A stretch of 64,000 bases of DNA from Streptococcus oralis (GCF_002386345.1 NZ_CP023507.1:1364001-1428000), one strand, 5' to 3'. Shown: positions 26,121-36,300, counted from the first letter of the stretch. Translations and numbers: made by a program. The notes: a model not told the origin generated them from the sequence alone.

Positions 26121-26897
26121 ATGAAAAGAGGTAAAAAAATGTTTATTATCATTCTATCAACACTTGGAGCGCTATGTATTATAACTTGGGGTGCCATCGC
26201 TTATCTTGGACGAAGCCAGACATTATCGATAAAATCCATCGAAAACCCCAGCGGAGATCTATATTTAATTCATATCACAAAACCGAGTCATCAAATTTGG
26301 AAAGCTGGGGCTTATGCTAAGTTTACACTCCCTGATACCTCGTCCGCTGCTAGGAAAAACGAAGCCAAGGGTGAGCAGACCAGTCGATGGCTAACCATTG
26401 CCTCCACACCTGATGAAGATGAAATTCTCATTTTGACTCATAATAGTGGTAGCCGCTTTAAGAACACCTTGACACATTTACCGGCTGGCAGTGAGATTGA
26501 GATGAGTTGGTTGGATTCCTCTTTAACCATTAAAGATACGAATCAGCCACTAGTTTGCTTTGCATCTGATGTCGGCATTTCTGCTCTACGCCCCCTTATC
26601 AAAGAATGGGCTGGTAAATGTCCGATTATTCTCAACCATTTTGACAAAGGAGTTACTATTTTCGATAATGAGATGAAAGAACTGGCTCAAAAAACATCGA
26701 ATTTTACTTATAAAACTAGCGATGAACTTTCTCAAAGTCAAGAATTTTTAAAACGTGCTATTGATGAATACGGCAATCAAGCCAGCTATCTCATCACAGG
26801 TCAGCCTGATGATGTAAATGAGATGAAGAATTTTTTAAAGGAAAATGGGATTGATAACAAAAACATACAAGTAAGCTCGTTTAGAGGTTTGAAATAG
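26121..26897 (+). CDS. membrane-anchored flavin reductase-like protein
   Basis: The 258-residue protein has a basic start, one membrane segment at about 7-28 and a body that looks like the FAD/NAD(P) module of ferredoxin-NADP reductases. The FAD-binding signature appears as SRWLTIASTP, a middle GISALRPLI segment resembles the nucleotide-binding turn (GITP-like) and the C-terminal GQPDDVNEMKNFL resembles the CGP end motif in degenerate form. An electron donor role for a membrane or extracellular acceptor is inferred. It lacks a heme domain, unlike SpNOX at 36301. Flanking TetR operators suggest induced expression. Confidence 0.68.
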   Translation: MKRGKKMFIIILSTLGALCIITWGAIAYLGRSQTLSIKSIENPSGDLYLIHITKPSHQIWKAGAYAKFTLPDTSSAARKNEAKGEQTSRWLTIASTPDEDEILILTHNSGSRFKNTLTHLPAGSEIEMSWLDSSLTIKDTNQPLVCFASDVGISALRPLIKEWAGKCPIILNHFDKGVTIFDNEMKELAQKTSNFTYKTSDELSQSQEFLKRAIDEYGNQASYLITGQPDDVNEMKNFLKENGIDNKNIQVSSFRGLK

Positions 26898-26986
26898 GAG
26901 CAATCTATCTTCTATGTATTTCAATCAAACCCTACTAGCTAATTCTAGGTAAATGTGGTAGGATAAACATAGAGAAAGGAGCTTTT

Positions 26987-28063
26987 ATGGCCAATATTTT
27001 TGACTACTTAAATGATGTAGCATACGATTCCTTTTATGACCTCCCCGTGAACGAGTTAGATGTTCTTGCCTTGACTGAATTAACCTATCTTCCTTTTGAT
27101 GATGTAGTTACCCAAGAACCAAAGCGCCTCATAGATCTTGCACCTCAAATCCCTAGAGACACGACGATGTTGACCAATAAGAACCGCCTCCAGTTGTTGG
27201 ATCAACTCTCTCAACACAAACGCTTTAAAAATTGCAAGCTATCAAATTTTATCAACGATATTGATCCTGAATTGCAAAAACAGTTTGCAGCCATGACCTA
27301 TCGTATCAGTCTCGATACTTATTTGCTTGTTTTTCGTGGGACGGATGATAGTATCATCGGTTGGAAAGAAGATTTCCATATGACCTATATGAAGGAAATC
27401 CCTGCTCAAAAACATTCTCTCCAGTATTTAGAGAACTTTTTTGCTCAACATCCTAATCAAAAGGTTATTCTAGCAGGACATTCAAAAGGGGGCAATCTAG
27501 CTGTCTATGCTGCCAGTCAACTTGATCCAAACTTACAGAAAAACATTGTCGCTGTCTATACTTTTGATTCCCCTGGGCTTCACAAGGAACTAACCGAAAC
27601 ACCTGGCTATCAAAACATGATGGAAAGAACGAAAGTATTTGTCCCACAAGGTTCTATCATCGGGATGATGCTGGAAATTCCGGACAAAAAAATCGTCGTT
27701 CGAAGCACCTCTCTAGGTGGCCTTGCTCAGCATGACACTTTTAGTTGGCAGGTTGAAGACAAACACTTTGTCCAACTGGACGAGACCAATAGTGACAGCC
27801 AGCAAGTCGATACCACCTTCAAGGAATGGGTTGAAACAGTCCCTGACGAAGAACTGCAGCTCTACTTTGACCTCTTTTTTGGAATTATTCTTGATGCAGG
27901 CATCTCCTCTATCAACGACCTTTCTTCCTTCAAGGTCATTGAACACATTCATCATCTCTTTGTCCAAGCCCAATCCCTCACTCCCGAAGAAAGAGAAACC
28001 ATGGGACGCTTAACCCAACTCTTGATTGATACCCGTTACCAAGCTTGGAAAAATCGAGTATAG
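26987..28063 (+). CDS. DUF2974 / Mbeg1-like alpha/beta hydrolase
   Basis: The 358-residue cytosolic protein belongs by eye to the DUF2974 (Mbeg1-like) family. It has a lipase-type nucleophile elbow GHSKGG with Ser166. The upstream LVFRGTDDSIIGWKEDF segment is typical of lipase class 3 relatives, and YTFDSPG follows. It is probably a lipase or esterase with unknown substrate. AAAGGAG precedes the ATG and a strong bidirectional terminator follows. Confidence 0.82.
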   Translation: MANIFDYLNDVAYDSFYDLPVNELDVLALTELTYLPFDDVVTQEPKRLIDLAPQIPRDTTMLTNKNRLQLLDQLSQHKRFKNCKLSNFINDIDPELQKQFAAMTYRISLDTYLLVFRGTDDSIIGWKEDFHMTYMKEIPAQKHSLQYLENFFAQHPNQKVILAGHSKGGNLAVYAASQLDPNLQKNIVAVYTFDSPGLHKELTETPGYQNMMERTKVFVPQGSIIGMMLEIPDKKIVVRSTSLGGLAQHDTFSWQVEDKHFVQLDETNSDSQQVDTTFKEWVETVPDEELQLYFDLFFGIILDAGISSINDLSSFKVIEHIHHLFVQAQSLTPEERETMGRLTQLLIDTRYQAWKNRV

Positions 28064-28066
28064 ACA

Positions 28067-28102
28067 AAAAAACCAACTAACCTAATGATTAGTTGGTTTT
28101 TT
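28067..28102. terminator. bidirectional terminator between hydrolase and adhesin genes
   Basis: AAAAAACCAACTAA, 8-nt loop, TTAGTTGGTTTTTT: a 14-bp perfect stem between two convergent genes. Confidence 0.88.
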
Positions 28103-28146
28103 GTTTAAGAAACTAATGGATACTACTTAGAATCTCGAGTATAGAA

Positions 28147-31100
28147 TTAGTCTTCTTTTTTCTTGCGAGACACAAGTCCAAATCCGCTCATCAAACCAAG
28201 TACTCCTAGAGCTGCCAAAGCTGCATGATCTTCCGTACCAGTATTAGGTAATTCTTTGGTTGCTTTAGTAGTTGGAGATTGCTCAGTCGGCTTTTGTTGA
28301 GGGTCAGTAACAACTTTTTCGTAGACATGTTCTGTGTCCCCGTTTGGAAGTTTCTTAGTCTCTACGAAGCGGTAACCTGGAATATCTTTCTTAGGTTGTT
28401 CGCCGTCTTCGGTTGGATAACCTGGAATGTCATTCCCTTCCTTATCCTTATGACTGGTCTTCACTTTTTCGTAGACATGTTCTGTGTCCCCGTTTGGAAG
28501 TTTCTTAGTCTCTACGAAGCGGTAACCTGGAATATCCTTCTTAGGTTGTTCGCCGTCTTCGGTTGGATGACCTGGAATGTCATTCCCTTCCTTATCCTTG
28601 TGGCTGGTCTTAACCTTCTCATAAACGTGTTCTGTGTCGCCGTTTGGAAGTTTCTTAGTCTCTACGAAGCGGTAACCTGGAATATCTTTCTTCGGTTGTT
28701 CACCGTCTTCGGTTGGATAACCTGGAATGTCATTCCCTTCCTTATCCTTGTGGCTGGTCTTAACCTTCTCATAAACGTGTTCTGTGTCACCGTTTGGAAG
28801 TTTCTTAGTCTCTACGAAGCGGTAACCTGGAATATCTTTCTTCGGTTGTTCACCGTCTTCGGTTGGATAACCTGGAATGTCATTCCCTTCCTTATCCTTG
28901 TGGCTGGTCTTAACCTTCTCATAAACGTGTTCTGTGTCACCGTTTGGAAGTTTCTTAGTCTCTACGAAGCGGTAGCCTGGAATATCTTTCTTCGGTTGTT
29001 CACCGTCTTCGGTTGGATAACCTGGAATGTCATTCCCTTCCTTATCCTTATGACTGGTCTTCACTTTTTCGTAGACATGTTCTGTGTCACCGTTTGGAAG
29101 TTTCTTAGTCTCTACGAAGCGGTAACCTGGAATATCCTTCTTAGGTTGTTGGCCGTCTTCGCTTGGATAACCTGGAATTTCATTGCCTTCCTTATCCTTG
29201 TGACTAGTCTTCACTTTTTCGTAGACATGTTCTGTGTCGCCGTTTGGAAGTTTTTTGGTCTCTACGAAGCGGTAACCTGGAATATCTTTCTTAGGTTGTT
29301 CGCCGTCTTCGCTTGGATAACCTGGAATTTCATTCCCTTCTTTATCCTTGTGACTAGTCTTCACTTTTTCGTAGACATGTTCTGTGTCGCCGTTTGGAAG
29401 TTTTTTGGTCTCTACGAAGCGGTAACCTGGAATATCTTTCTTAGGTTGTTCGCCGTCTTCGCTTGGATAACCTGGAATTTCATTCCCTTCCTTATCCTTG
29501 TGACTAGTCTTCACTTTTTCGTAGACATGTTCTGTGTCACCGTTTGGAAGTTTCTTAGTCTCTACGAAGCGGTAGCCTGGAATATCTTTCTTAGGTTGTT
29601 CGCCGTCTTCGGTTGGATAACCTGGAATGTCATTGCCTTCCTTATCCTTATGACTGGTCTTAACCTTCTCATAAACGTGGACCACATTGCCTTTTTCATC
29701 AACCTTAGTTTCAACAATTTTATATCCTGGAATATCTTTCTTAGGCTGCGAACCATCTTCACTTGGTGCTAGGATATTTCCTTTAGTATCAACAAATGAA
29801 GTATTCGGACGTACAGTAGGGATGTATTTAGCTGTAATCGGGGTTCCATTCTTATCAACACGTTTAACTGTTACTCCAGTTGCTCGACCTACAAATTCTG
29901 GCTCTGGTGTGAAAGTAACTTTTCCAGCTTCATCAATAGTATATGTACCCTCGCCTGGTACCTTCTTCTCTGTTGTACCATCGTCAAAGGTCGGCTTAAC
30001 TGTTTCATCAATTTCTACCGGAATTTCTTTACCATTGATTGTTACTTTTCCGCCTTCAAATGTTGGTGTTCCTGATTGAGGTTGTCCTTTCGGACCTTCT
30101 GATTCAGAATCTTTTGAAGTAGGTGTAACCGGGATAACAACTGGGGTATACTTAGCTGTAATTGGGGTTCCGTTCTTATCAACACGCTTAACAGTCACAC
30201 CTGTTGCTTGACCTGTAAATGTCTTCTCGGGAGTAAAGGTTACTTTTCCAGTTTCATCAATAGTATATGTACCTTCACCTGGAATTGTCTTCTCTTTTGT
30301 ACCATCATCAAACGTTGGTTTGACTGTTTCATCAATTTCAACAGTTTTCTCAATACCATTAACTTTGACTTTTCCACCTTCAAATGTTGGTGTTCCTGAT
30401 TGAGTTGCACCCTGAACATCTGTTGTAATAACATCCGAACTTGTTGGAGTTGCTGGTTTAACAACTGGAGTGTATTTAGCTTTTACAGGAGTTCCATTCT
30501 CATCTACACGTTGAACTTCTACACCTGTTCCTTTTCCAGTAAATTGTGGTTCTGGCTTAAATTCTACCATACCATTATTTACAGTATAAGTTCCTTCGCC
30601 TGGAATGACAATTGGTTGATCTGTTGGTTTTCCTGTTTTTGGATCAATAAGTTCAAGACCCTTGGCTTCATCAATAGGAACAATTTTTTCCACTCCATTA
30701 ACAGTAACCCTACCACCTAGGAATGTAGGCACTCCTTTTTGAGTTGCACCTTGAATGTCTTCTGTAACAGCATCAGTAGCTGTTGGAATTGCTGCCTTAA
30801 CAACTGGAGTGTAGCTTGCTGTAACGGGGGTTCCATTCTTGTCTTCACGTAAAACTTCAACGCCTGATGCTTGACCTGTAAAGGTTTTTTCAGGAACAAA
30901 GGTTACTGTTCCGTCCGGTGCTACAGTATAAGTACCTTCACCCGGAATAGTGATAGAATCCACAACATTTCCAGTTTTAGAATCAATCAATTTAGCTGGA
31001 ACAGTGTCATTCATCTCAACAGTAACTTCTTTTCCATTGACAACTGCAGTTCCACCTTGGAATTCTGGTTTTCCAGTTTGAGTTGCACCTTGAACATCTT

Positions 31101-34100
31101 CAGAAGTCGCAGGAACTCCAATAGGATTTACTGGGATAATTTGTGGCGTGTAAGTTGTCGTCACTTTAGTTCCATTTTCATCTTCTGCTTGCACAGTTGC
31201 TGGAGTAACCTTACCAGAATACAATTTATCCGTTGGACTAAAGGTTACCTTTCCAGTTGTTGGATCAATAGAGAATGTACCAATTTCAGTAGTCCCATCT
31301 TCAGCATAAGCTGGAGTTGTCTGACCTGCAGGAACTTCATTTCCTTCTTTATCAAGAAGTTTTACTGAACCTTGTTTAATTGGTGCAATTGCATCACCTT
31401 GAACAAATGTAGGGGTGCCTGTTTGTGTTGCTCCTTGAATATTTTCAGAAGTTGCTGGAGTTGCTGTTGGTGTAACTGGCGTAATCAATGGTGTGTAAGT
31501 TGTTTCAACCGAAATACCATTTTTATCTTTAGCCTGTACACGCACAGGTTGAACTTCACCACTATAAGTCTTATCAGTTGGGGTAAAGACTGCAACGGCT
31601 TGTTCACCAACTGTTTTCAGAGTATATGTACCAATAACATTTCCACTAGGGTCTTTAGCTGGAACAGATGTTGCTGGAGTTCCGGTTTCATCTAAAAGAG
31701 TGAAAGTAGCTGGGTCAATATCTACAGTCACCTGTTTACCATCCAGTGTAGTCGTACCACCATTGAATGTTACTGTACTTTCTTGAGTTGCTCCTTGGAC
31801 ATCAACTGACTTAGCAGGTTCTGCTGTTGGAGTAACACCTACAATATGTGGAGTATAAGTTGTCTTAACTTTTGTACCATTCTCATCTTCAGCCTGAACT
31901 GTTGCAGGTTGGACTTTACCTTTGTAAGTCTTATCGGTTGGACTGAATGTTACAGTATTTGAAGTTGGGTCAATTGTATATTCCCCTACTTTGTTACCAT
32001 TCTCATCCAAAGCATCTACTGAAGCTCCAGGTGCTACCGGAGTACCATTCTTATCAAGAAGAACAGCTGAGTTCGGCTTGATTGGAGCAACAGAGTGTCC
32101 TTCTTTGAATGCTACCGTTCCTGTTTGAGTAGCGCCTTGGATTCCAGTTGATTCTGCAGGAGTTGCTGTTGGAGTAACTGGTGTAACAGTTGGAGTATAA
32201 GTTGCTGTCGCTGTAGCGGTAATAGGTTGTCCATCTTTATCTTGACCAAGAGTTGCTGTTAATGATACAGTCACTGGGGTTGCTGTACCTGTGAATGTTT
32301 TCAACGGAACAAATGTCACAACACCAGTTTCATTATTAATTGTGTATGTTCCTTGACCATCAATTGTTACTTGGTCAACTAAGTTACCAGTGGTAGGATC
32401 TACCAACTTAGCAGGTGAAGTAGCACTTGGTGCCACAGGTGAGCCATCACCAACAGATGTAAAGGTTGGAGTACCTGTTTGAGTCGCTCCTTGAACATCT
32501 GTGGATGTTACATTATGACCTTCAATCGTGTCTGTTACTGTGATGTGGTAAGTTGTTGTAGCTGTTGATGAGCCAGCCCCATGATCCACACCAGATTCAG
32601 TTCCACCTATTGTAGCATCTGTTGTGTAATTGCCATTACTATCAATAACGTCAACTGTTACTGTATAGACTCCCACTTCACTCAGTGTATAACCACTAGC
32701 AAGATTATAGTTGTTTGCATCTTGTTTAGTGTCATAAACCTTCTGAACTCCTGAAGGAGATGTTACTGTAATACGAGTAATGTAAGTTGTTTTTCCGTAC
32801 TTAGTATCTTCTGCATCAGAGATTGTCACTGCAGCTTTTGCTTCATTACGGAGATCTACCGCAGTTCCTTTAGTAGAAGTATAATCTTGTGAGCTTGCAG
32901 TTGGTTTCGTATTGACAACAGTCGCAACATCTGAGTTAGTTGCGATTGTTCCTCTAATGATTCCACCAAAACCTGATTTAGTATGAACTTCCCATGAATC
33001 ATCACCCAACTTTTTAGCAGTAACTTCTGTTCCATCTGATGATGTCCATGTGTTTGAATGTTTGTCAAAAGTAATAGTTACTGACATACCATCGCCAGCT
33101 TGGTTAGTATTTTGAGAAACATATTCCGTCATTGGACGATCAGGAGTAGTTACACTGGTTACATTTCCATCTTTATCAAGTTGACGAGTATATTCGTAAA
33201 TGAAGAATTTCATACCGCCATCTAGTTTCGCTTCAGTGTATACTTGGCGTTTTGTCCAAGTTGTAGTCCCATCTCCATTTGCTGTTTTCACTTCGGCATA
33301 GTCAGCAGGAAGCTCCCAGTGACCAGATGTACTATTTAAAACTGCAGTGTGTTTTTGCCCATCAGTTCCATTCAATTCAACTCGCTCACGTAAGAAAGTT
33401 CCCTTAACATTTTCAGCTGATGCTTCTACTTTGATATTATCAACACCAACTTTTGCAGTTGCTTCTGACGTGACTGGAATATTAAAGACGGTATTTGAAT
33501 CTACAGTACCTAATTCTTGATTTTCAGAAACAGCTGTGTTGGTTGAACCACTGTCTACGAGCCATTTTCCATTAACTGCTTTTAGATTGGTTACAGTACC
33601 ATCCGGCATTGTTATCTTAGCTCTTGATGCACCTTTAGAAATTTTAACTGGTACAACCGTTGAGTAAGTCTCAACGTTTTGAACCTCAACCTTTGGTTTC
33701 ACAACTAATGTTACGGTAGCATGTGCTTCTTGTCCAGATTGGTTCCAGACATTATTATTAGCCAACTTATCATAATCTTTTGCAAATACGGAGACTGTGT
33801 AAATTCCTGCTTCAGTTAATTTTCCAGAAATGATTCCTCTCCCCATATTCGTTTGATCAGCAGCTTGCTCATCAGAAGTACTGTTTGAAACACTATAGCT
33901 AGTACCTGGAATTAGGACTTTAGAATCATCTAATTGTTCACCAATGGTGTTATATCCTGAAACTCCTGTCACTGCTCTAGAAAATCTTTGAGGCACTCTT
34001 ACAACTTTTCCTTCAACCGTCGTGTAGTTATAAGTTCCTCGACTATTTGCTGGTGTTGCACTGGCACCTGATTCGTCATAGAATTGAATGTTTACATTAG

Positions 34101-35754
34101 CATCATCACCTACTTTACGATCATAACGCTCAGAGTCTGACTTTATTTTAGGAGGTGTGCTATCTTGCCACCCGACCCAACCAGCACGAAGATTCTGAAT
34201 TTGGAAAGTTACTGTTCGACCATCTGTATTGGTCGCAGTAATATTAAATCGTAAATCATAAACTCCATTTTCAATATCCGCTATAACTTTTCCTTGAATT
34301 GTGTCTGTTTCTGAATCGTATGTCAATCCCGGCACAAGGTTAGTTGGGGTTACAGAAGTTAAACTCCAACCAGCTTGCTTGGCATTTTCAGAAACAGCGA
34401 TACGATCTTTCAAGCCTTTAATTAGTACACGATCAATTCCTTGTTCGTAACCCAATCCATAAATTTCTGTAGCTAGGTATTCATAACCACCATTAGCAGA
34501 GTAAATCGATGTTGCAGCGTTTAAAATTCTTGACCCATCCGCACGGAGTTTGTTTCTCCAAAGAGGGGCTTCTTCTGCTAATTTTTTAGCGGCATCAGGG
34601 GTTAATGGATAGTCTACACGTCCTTTGTTGTTATGACCAGTTTTTCCACCTTGTTCTGTATGCATCCCATTTCCAGCATTTGTATCATTACCAACCCGCT
34701 GATTAGAATAGACTTCAATCTCTAGACCTGTAGCATCAGTACCTTTAATTAATTTAATTTCTTGTACCGGGATCGTATAGGTATCTTTACCAGTATGATT
34801 TGCAGCGTTTGTTTCCGATGCATGAGTTGTGTTAGAACCCTCTTCAGCATAGAAATCTTGAGCAGCCAAAGCTACTCCGAAGTTTCCATCTTTTCCGATT
34901 CCTGCTTTTTTTAGTTCATTATATACTGCAAGAATTGACTCGTTCAAACGTGACAATTGTTCATTGCCTTGTCTAGCTGTAACGCTATCCGTAACTAACA
35001 CTTTTTTAGCTTCCGCAATAACTTCTTTATTATTAGCTATCGCCGCCTCAATTGCCGCTTTGTTTTCAGCCTCAAGCTGATTTTTCCGGATTGCTTCAGT
35101 TGCTAAAACATTGGTTACCTCAGCTTCAGAGGTAACTTGTTCTAAGACTTTTTTAGCTTCTTGGACTGGTTCGACAGTTTCTTTTGTTTCTTCTACTTTT
35201 TCTGCTTTTTCTGTAGCAGTGGTCGCCACTGGTTTGACTGCTGTAGTTGCTGCTGTTTTCTCAACTTGTTTCCCAGCTTCGTCTGACTCAACTACAACTG
35301 TAATCAAAGCTTCAACTTTAGCATGCTCTGCATCGATATCAGCCTGTTTTGCAGTTTCGTTTGCAAGAACTGCCTTTGCCGCAGTCAATACTTCATTTGC
35401 AGTAGCTATCGCTGTTGCATCAGCTTTCTTTGCAGATGCAATCTTCGCTTCTAACTCAACTACTTTTTTAGTCAGAGCAGTCTTATCAACTTTTTTAGTC
35501 TCTACTACTTTTTCTGACGCCTTAGCTTCAGATTTCTCCGCCGTTATAGTTGACTCCGACTCCTTTGTTGCTACTGGTGTTGTCGTTGCCACTGTTGCAT
35601 CTGCACCTTGTACTTCCGCTGCCGATACCGCACCATTACCTAGGAACATCATCAAACCGGTCGCAATTGCCACCGACGCTGCCCCAAAGCTGTACTTCCG
35701 AATGCCATAACGAATGTACTTCTCCGTTCTAAAACCCTGTTGCTTACTCTTCAT
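28147..35754 (-). CDS. giant YSIRK/LPXTG surface adhesin with CshA-type fibril repeats
   Basis: The 2535-residue protein is exported and linked to the wall by sortase A. Residues 16-30 carry a YSIRK-type signal (YGIRKYSFGAASVAI), with cleavage expected near 46. A helical Ala/Lys/Glu-rich region (about 50-290) follows. A large non-repetitive region spans about 290-1080 and may hold the binding domain. Eight CshA-type fibril repeats (about 1080-1980) each begin with QGATQ(T/S)GTPTF-like sequence and end with YTP. Nine 50-residue repeats (2032-2481) come next, then a short Pro/Thr linker. LPNTG is at 2502-2506, followed by a membrane segment and the RKKKED tail. CshA-family proteins form fibrils that bind fibronectin and other bacteria. 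The ATG after GGGAGG is used, not the GTG three codons earlier. It is intact, with no frameshift. Confidence 0.93.
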   Translation of the reverse strand: MKSKQQGFRTEKYIRYGIRKYSFGAASVAIATGLMMFLGNGAVSAAEVQGADATVATTTPVATKESESTITAEKSEAKASEKVVETKKVDKTALTKKVVELEAKIASAKKADATAIATANEVLTAAKAVLANETAKQADIDAEHAKVEALITVVVESDEAGKQVEKTAATTAVKPVATTATEKAEKVEETKETVEPVQEAKKVLEQVTSEAEVTNVLATEAIRKNQLEAENKAAIEAAIANNKEVIAEAKKVLVTDSVTARQGNEQLSRLNESILAVYNELKKAGIGKDGNFGVALAAQDFYAEEGSNTTHASETNAANHTGKDTYTIPVQEIKLIKGTDATGLEIEVYSNQRVGNDTNAGNGMHTEQGGKTGHNNKGRVDYPLTPDAAKKLAEEAPLWRNKLRADGSRILNAATSIYSANGGYEYLATEIYGLGYEQGIDRVLIKGLKDRIAVSENAKQAGWSLTSVTPTNLVPGLTYDSETDTIQGKVIADIENGVYDLRFNITATNTDGRTVTFQIQNLRAGWVGWQDSTPPKIKSDSERYDRKVGDDANVNIQFYDESGASATPANSRGTYNYTTVEGKVVRVPQRFSRAVTGVSGYNTIGEQLDDSKVLIPGTSYSVSNSTSDEQAADQTNMGRGIISGKLTEAGIYTVSVFAKDYDKLANNNVWNQSGQEAHATVTLVVKPKVEVQNVETYSTVVPVKISKGASRAKITMPDGTVTNLKAVNGKWLVDSGSTNTAVSENQELGTVDSNTVFNIPVTSEATAKVGVDNIKVEASAENVKGTFLRERVELNGTDGQKHTAVLNSTSGHWELPADYAEVKTANGDGTTTWTKRQVYTEAKLDGGMKFFIYEYTRQLDKDGNVTSVTTPDRPMTEYVSQNTNQAGDGMSVTITFDKHSNTWTSSDGTEVTAKKLGDDSWEVHTKSGFGGIIRGTIATNSDVATVVNTKPTASSQDYTSTKGTAVDLRNEAKAAVTISDAEDTKYGKTTYITRITVTSPSGVQKVYDTKQDANNYNLASGYTLSEVGVYTVTVDVIDSNGNYTTDATIGGTESGVDHGAGSSTATTTYHITVTDTIEGHNVTSTDVQGATQTGTPTFTSVGDGSPVAPSATSPAKLVDPTTGNLVDQVTIDGQGTYTINNETGVVTFVPLKTFTGTATPVTVSLTATLGQDKDGQPITATATATYTPTVTPVTPTATPAESTGIQGATQTGTVAFKEGHSVAPIKPNSAVLLDKNGTPVAPGASVDALDENGNKVGEYTIDPTSNTVTFSPTDKTYKGKVQPATVQAEDENGTKVKTTYTPHIVGVTPTAEPAKSVDVQGATQESTVTFNGGTTTLDGKQVTVDIDPATFTLLDETGTPATSVPAKDPSGNVIGTYTLKTVGEQAVAVFTPTDKTYSGEVQPVRVQAKDKNGISVETTYTPLITPVTPTATPATSENIQGATQTGTPTFVQGDAIAPIKQGSVKLLDKEGNEVPAGQTTPAYAEDGTTEIGTFSIDPTTGKVTFSPTDKLYSGKVTPATVQAEDENGTKVTTTYTPQIIPVNPIGVPATSEDVQGATQTGKPEFQGGTAVVNGKEVTVEMNDTVPAKLIDSKTGNVVDSITIPGEGTYTVAPDGTVTFVPEKTFTGQASGVEVLREDKNGTPVTASYTPVVKAAIPTATDAVTEDIQGATQKGVPTFLGGRVTVNGVEKIVPIDEAKGLELIDPKTGKPTDQPIVIPGEGTYTVNNGMVEFKPEPQFTGKGTGVEVQRVDENGTPVKAKYTPVVKPATPTSSDVITTDVQGATQSGTPTFEGGKVKVNGIEKTVEIDETVKPTFDDGTKEKTIPGEGTYTIDETGKVTFTPEKTFTGQATGVTVKRVDKNGTPITAKYTPVVIPVTPTSKDSESEGPKGQPQSGTPTFEGGKVTINGKEIPVEIDETVKPTFDDGTTEKKVPGEGTYTIDEAGKVTFTPEPEFVGRATGVTVKRVDKNGTPITAKYIPTVRPNTSFVDTKGNILAPSEDGSQPKKDIPGYKIVETKVDEKGNVVHVYEKVKTSHKDKEGNDIPGYPTEDGEQPKKDIPGYRFVETKKLPNGDTEHVYEKVKTSHKDKEGNEIPGYPSEDGEQPKKDIPGYRFVETKKLPNGDTEHVYEKVKTSHKDKEGNEIPGYPSEDGEQPKKDIPGYRFVETKKLPNGDTEHVYEKVKTSHKDKEGNEIPGYPSEDGQQPKKDIPGYRFVETKKLPNGDTEHVYEKVKTSHKDKEGNDIPGYPTEDGEQPKKDIPGYRFVETKKLPNGDTEHVYEKVKTSHKDKEGNDIPGYPTEDGEQPKKDIPGYRFVETKKLPNGDTEHVYEKVKTSHKDKEGNDIPGYPTEDGEQPKKDIPGYRFVETKKLPNGDTEHVYEKVKTSHKDKEGNDIPGHPTEDGEQPKKDIPGYRFVETKKLPNGDTEHVYEKVKTSHKDKEGNDIPGYPTEDGEQPKKDIPGYRFVETKKLPNGDTEHVYEKVVTDPQQKPTEQSPTTKATKELPNTGTEDHAALAALGVLGLMSGFGLVSRKKKED
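28312..29661 (-). repeat. nine tandem 150-bp repeats in the adhesin gene
   Basis: Each unit encodes 50 residues of the form KTSHKDKEGN(D/E)IPGY, then P(T/S)EDGEQPKKD, then IPGYRFVETKKLPNGD and TEHVYEKV. Units 2-4 (counted from the N terminus) have the E/S version and the others the D/T version; unit 8 has GHP instead of GYP and unit 4 GQQ instead of GEQ. The nucleotide sequences are nearly identical. Confidence 0.95.
29800..32520 (-). repeat. eight CshA-type repeats of roughly 90-130 residues
   Basis: Diverged protein-level repeats, each marked by a TPT.../DVQGATQ start, a GTYTI or GEYTI strand, a V(T)F(S/V)P motif and a YTP end. Boundaries are approximate. The last unit has GPKGQPQ instead of IQGATQ. 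Confidence 0.85.
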
Positions 35755-35763
35755 AAGATACAC

Positions 35764-36217
35764 AACCTCCCTATTTTCATTATGTTGATATTGAAATATA
35801 GAAAAACAAAATTTCTTTCTCTCCTTAAAAAGGCTTTTAAATTTTGATATTTCAAAAGGATTATATCCTCGTATTCAATATGCATATTCATACTAACACT
35901 TTTCCCTATCTTTTTCAACAACTTTTATAATTTTATTTTAGAAAAATACAAAAATAATTTAATGGTAAATGCTTTAAAAAAGCAATATTCACGATGGTTT
36001 ACAGCGTGTAAATTCCCGGAATCATTTATCTTATAATTAAATAAAATACACTTTAATGTATCAATTTATTTTTTAGAGTCTTGTAGAAGTTAAATTTTCC
36101 CAAGTCTTACATTGTTATAACAAAAAATTTTCTATAAGAAGTGCACAAATTTAACAGTATATTTCTTAGCCATTATTTATAGATTATCATGAAGATTTGA
36201 CTTAGAGGCCTAGAACC
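35764..36217. other. AT-rich intergenic region upstream of the adhesin
   Basis: No gene is supported. It must hold the adhesin promoter on the minus strand, but several TATAAT-like boxes make the choice uncertain. I see no long repeat or riboswitch. Confidence 0.4.
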
Positions 36218-36265
36218 TTGACTAGAGATTCTTTTTTTGTTAAAATGTAACAAATATTATTACAT
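36218..36265 (+). promoter_or_regulatory. promoter and palindromic operator of the SpNOX gene
   Basis: TTGACT (36218-36223), 17 bp, TAAAAT (36241-36246). An inverted repeat ATGTAA (36245-36250), 9 bp, TTACAT (36260-36265) overlaps the end of the -10 and the transcription start, where a repressor would act. The regulator is unknown. Confidence 0.65.
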
Positions 36266-36300
36266 CTAATATAAGATAAATCCATGAAAGGAATTCTACT

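Noticed and set aside
28312..29661. CRISPR array
   Set aside because: The repeats are contiguous 150-bp coding units without spacers and belong to a surface-protein gene. No CRISPR-like array or cas gene is seen in the window.
28279..29772. 497-residue open frame on the plus strand opposite the adhesin repeats
   Set aside because: It exists only because the 150-bp repeats lack stops in this frame. It has no ribosome site, mirrors the repeat period exactly and lies antisense to a clear coding gene.
35111..35710. 199-residue plus-strand frame, Ala/Ser/Thr rich
   Set aside because: It is the antisense shadow of the Ala/Lys/Glu-rich N-terminal part of the adhesin.
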